From the NCBI GenBank assembly GCA_030049955.1, contig JASIJX010000425.1, positions 1 to 7,235 of the forward strand: a stretch of DNA of 7,235 nucleotides. The letters are read 5' to 3'. The position numbers and the translations under genes are program-made. The notes under the pieces are model-generated. The model saw only the letters and a list, made by a program, of their open reading frames with translations, was not told the origin of the DNA and did not search any database. Below, piece by piece: positions 5,820-7,235 of this stretch (position 1 is its first letter; each line of letters opens with the position of its first letter). This DNA comes from Acidobacteriaceae bacterium. GTDB lineage: Bacteria; Acidobacteriota; Terriglobia; Terriglobales; Acidobacteriaceae.

Positions 5820-6962
5820 TCACGGCTCGTCGTTATAAATCCCCAACTGCAGCTGTCCGCCTTCGCTCATCTTTGCGCGGAACATGCCGGGCGTATTGAA
5901 GCTCCATGCCATTTGCCCGTCCGGCGCAATCGCAATCAATCCGCCGTCGCCGTGGATGGTTTCAAGCTGGCGATGGATTACGTCGTCGGCCGCCTGCTGC
6001 AGCTTGTAGCCCTTGTATTGCACCAGCGCGCACACCTCCCGCGCCACAGTCAGGCGGATGAAGTACTCGCCGGTACCTGTCGCCGAAACAGCGCATGATG
6101 CATTCGAAGCGTAGGTGCCCGCGCCGATAATCGGCGAGTCGCCTACGCGGCCCCAGCGCTTAGCCTGCGTGCCTCCGGTCGAGGTTCCAGCAGCGATGTT
6201 TCCCTGCCGGTCGAGCGCCACCACGCCTACCGTTCCGTACTTGTGCACGTCGGGCGGCTCAACCTCGGCCAGGGGAGTCTTCGGCTCCGGCGGCGCGCCC
6301 GCGGGCCGCGGCGGAATCGGCAGGCCTTCTTTCTTTAATTGCTTGATCAAAGACTGCCAGCGGCGCTCGGTGAAGAAGAAGCTGGGATCAACCTGCTCGA
6401 GCCCGGCATATTTCGAGAACTCATCGGCCCCCGGCCCAACCAGAAAAACATGCGGCGATTTTTCCATCACCGCGCGTGCCAGGCTGATCGGATGCCGCGT
6501 GCGCGTCACGTCTGCCACGGCTCCGGCCTTCAGCGTCGCGCCATCCATGATGGCTGCGTCGAGCTGGTTGGTTCCATTGGCCGCAAATACGGCTCCGCGG
6601 CCCGCGTTGAAATTTGGATCGTCCTCGAGAATGCGGATTGTGGCCTCGACGGCATCCAGCGACGCCCCGCCGCGGTCGAGCACCTCCACGCCTGCCTCAA
6701 TCGCGGCCTTCATGCCCGCGCGATACTCAGCTTCCCGTTCCGGCGTCATCGATTTGCGTTCGATCACGCCCGCGCCGCCGTGCACCACGATTGCCCACCG
6801 ATGGTTCTGCTGCTGCGTTCTCGCAGTCTGCTGCGCTGCCGCTGCTGTCGCGCTCATCGTTATCGCCCCCACACAGATCACTCCCAGAATCGATCTCCCC
6901 AGAATCGATTTCACGATCGTTTCTGGAATCGCTTCTCGCCACATCCTCCGCGTCAGCGTCAT
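5820..6962 (-). CDS. iaaA: Exported isoaspartyl peptidase/L-asparaginase (Ntn hydrolase, plant-type)
   Basis: With ATG 6962 the product has 380 residues. A signal peptide (about 1-43, core SILGVICVGAITMSATAAAA) points to the periplasm, unlike cytoplasmic E. coli IaaA. The family marks are clear: HGGAG (61-65), GRGAVF (121-126), LDAAIMDG (134-141). The precursor should cleave itself before Thr244 in GTVG, making an alpha chain and a beta chain whose new N-terminal Thr is the nucleophile. Thr262 (TSTGG), Arg272 and Asp275 (GRVGDSP), and Thr295-Gly296 sit at exactly the spacings of E. coli EcAIII Thr179, Thr197, Arg207, Asp210 and Thr230-Gly231. A Pro-rich stretch (214-240) forms the linker before the cleavage site. 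It hydrolyses isoaspartyl dipeptides and probably asparagine. The frame stays open upstream to 7214, but that extension precedes the signal peptide and looks non-coding. Confidence 0.93.
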   Translation of the reverse strand: MTLTRRMWREAIPETIVKSILGRSILGVICVGAITMSATAAAAQQTARTQQQNHRWAIVVHGGAGVIERKSMTPEREAEYRAGMKAAIEAGVEVLDRGGASLDAVEATIRILEDDPNFNAGRGAVFAANGTNQLDAAIMDGATLKAGAVADVTRTRHPISLARAVMEKSPHVFLVGPGADEFSKYAGLEQVDPSFFFTERRWQSLIKQLKKEGLPIPPRPAGAPPEPKTPLAEVEPPDVHKYGTVGVVALDRQGNIAAGTSTGGTQAKRWGRVGDSPIIGAGTYASNASCAVSATGTGEYFIRLTVAREVCALVQYKGYKLQQAADDVIHRQLETIHGDGGLIAIAPDGQMAWSFNTPGMFRAKMSEGGQLQLGIYNDEP

Positions 6963-7235
6963 CCATCCTCCCTTCGCCAGGCGGCACATGTCTCGCAAGT
7001 ACCGCGGCGCCTGCCCGGCTGCACTCCGCAAAAATAGTAACTGCGATCCTATATCCCGCGCAGTAAAGAAATGGTGGAATGTCTCGTGGGAAGAAATGCG
7101 CTCCCTCGGCGGATGAAGCATTCGCTGGGGCAAGGTGAATCGGCGGATCGCGCCCGCAGCCACAAGCTCGCACTTGAACGCCGGAATCGTGCCGCCTTGA
7201 ATCCAGTTGCACAATCCTGATGCGGCTCAGGCTGC
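6963..7235. other. Upstream region of the asparaginase gene
   Basis: No gene is supported here. The asparaginase frame remains open to 7214 without recognisable protein sequence, and overlapping frames look like shadows. On the minus strand AT-rich patches (TATAGG near 7050, TTACTATTTTT near 7030-7040) might be part of a promoter, but no -35/-10 pair with correct spacing was found. Confidence 0.4.
6967..6974 (-). promoter_or_regulatory. Shine-Dalgarno that decides the asparaginase start
   Basis: AAGGGAGG on the minus strand lies 4 bases before ATG 6962. The spacing is slightly short, but this is the best match in the region. The next in-frame ATG (6944) has GGAGG touching it with no spacer, and the longer start at 7214 would bury the signal peptide 84 residues inside the protein. 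Confidence 0.6.

Noticed and set aside
6115..7116. A 333-codon open frame on the plus strand opposite the asparaginase gene
   Set aside because: It is a shadow of a well-supported gene. Its product is Ser/Arg/Ala/Pro-rich with no family features.
6963..7214. An 84-residue N-terminal extension of the asparaginase from ATG 7214
   Set aside because: It would place the signal peptide internally and has no recognisable sequence. A good ribosome binding site sits just before ATG 6962.
1..7235. Search for tRNA, rRNA, CRISPR repeats, insertion-sequence ends, toxin-antitoxin or phage genes
   Set aside because: Nothing seen by eye: no regular repeat-spacer array, no transposase or integrase motifs, and no clear tRNA cloverleaf. 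A computed scan (tRNAscan-SE, Rfam) was not possible.

Overview
The window reads as chromosomal DNA from a GC-rich Gram-negative bacterium, most likely an acidobacterium (Terriglobia-like). The placement rests on the style of the proteins, judged from memory: a SurA-like isomerase with a long Lys-rich tail, a small 'outer membrane beta-barrel' protein ending in Phe-Arg-Trp, a secreted PAP2 phosphatase, a CtpA-type S41 protease and a signal-peptide-bearing isoaspartyl peptidase/asparaginase. A marker gene or database search would be needed to confirm it.

Layout. Minus strand, 1-1610: a SurA/PpiC-type periplasmic peptidyl-prolyl isomerase, cut by the left window edge and absent from simple closed-ORF lists because its stop lies outside. 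Minus strand, 1823-2491: an outer-membrane beta-barrel protein. 2492-2950: a divergent intergenic region with two short direct repeats and one perfect inverted repeat. Plus strand, 2951-3775: a secreted PAP2-family phosphatase with a Gln/Ser/Thr repeat linker. 3776-4099: a leader/intergenic region with a terminator-like hairpin. Plus strand, 4100-5722: an S41 C-terminal processing peptidase with a complete Ser-Lys-Gln catalytic set. 5736-5776: an 18-bp-stem bidirectional terminator between convergent genes. Minus strand, 5820-6962: an Ntn-hydrolase isoaspartyl peptidase/L-asparaginase with all its family catalytic residues. 6963-7235: upstream sequence with no convincing gene.

All five genes encode proteins with N-terminal export signals, so the shared theme is the cell envelope: folding of outer-membrane proteins (isomerase), an outer-membrane protein, periplasmic dephosphorylation, periplasmic proteolysis, and degradation of isoaspartyl peptides or asparagine. 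Whether they work together is inference; the strand changes and separate terminators argue against a single operon. I see no mobile element, CRISPR array, tRNA, rRNA or defence system. No new system stands out. The items most worth a second look are the repeated E-[KR]-x-R-[aromatic/Leu] motif in the isomerase tail and the repeat-rich divergent intergenic region.
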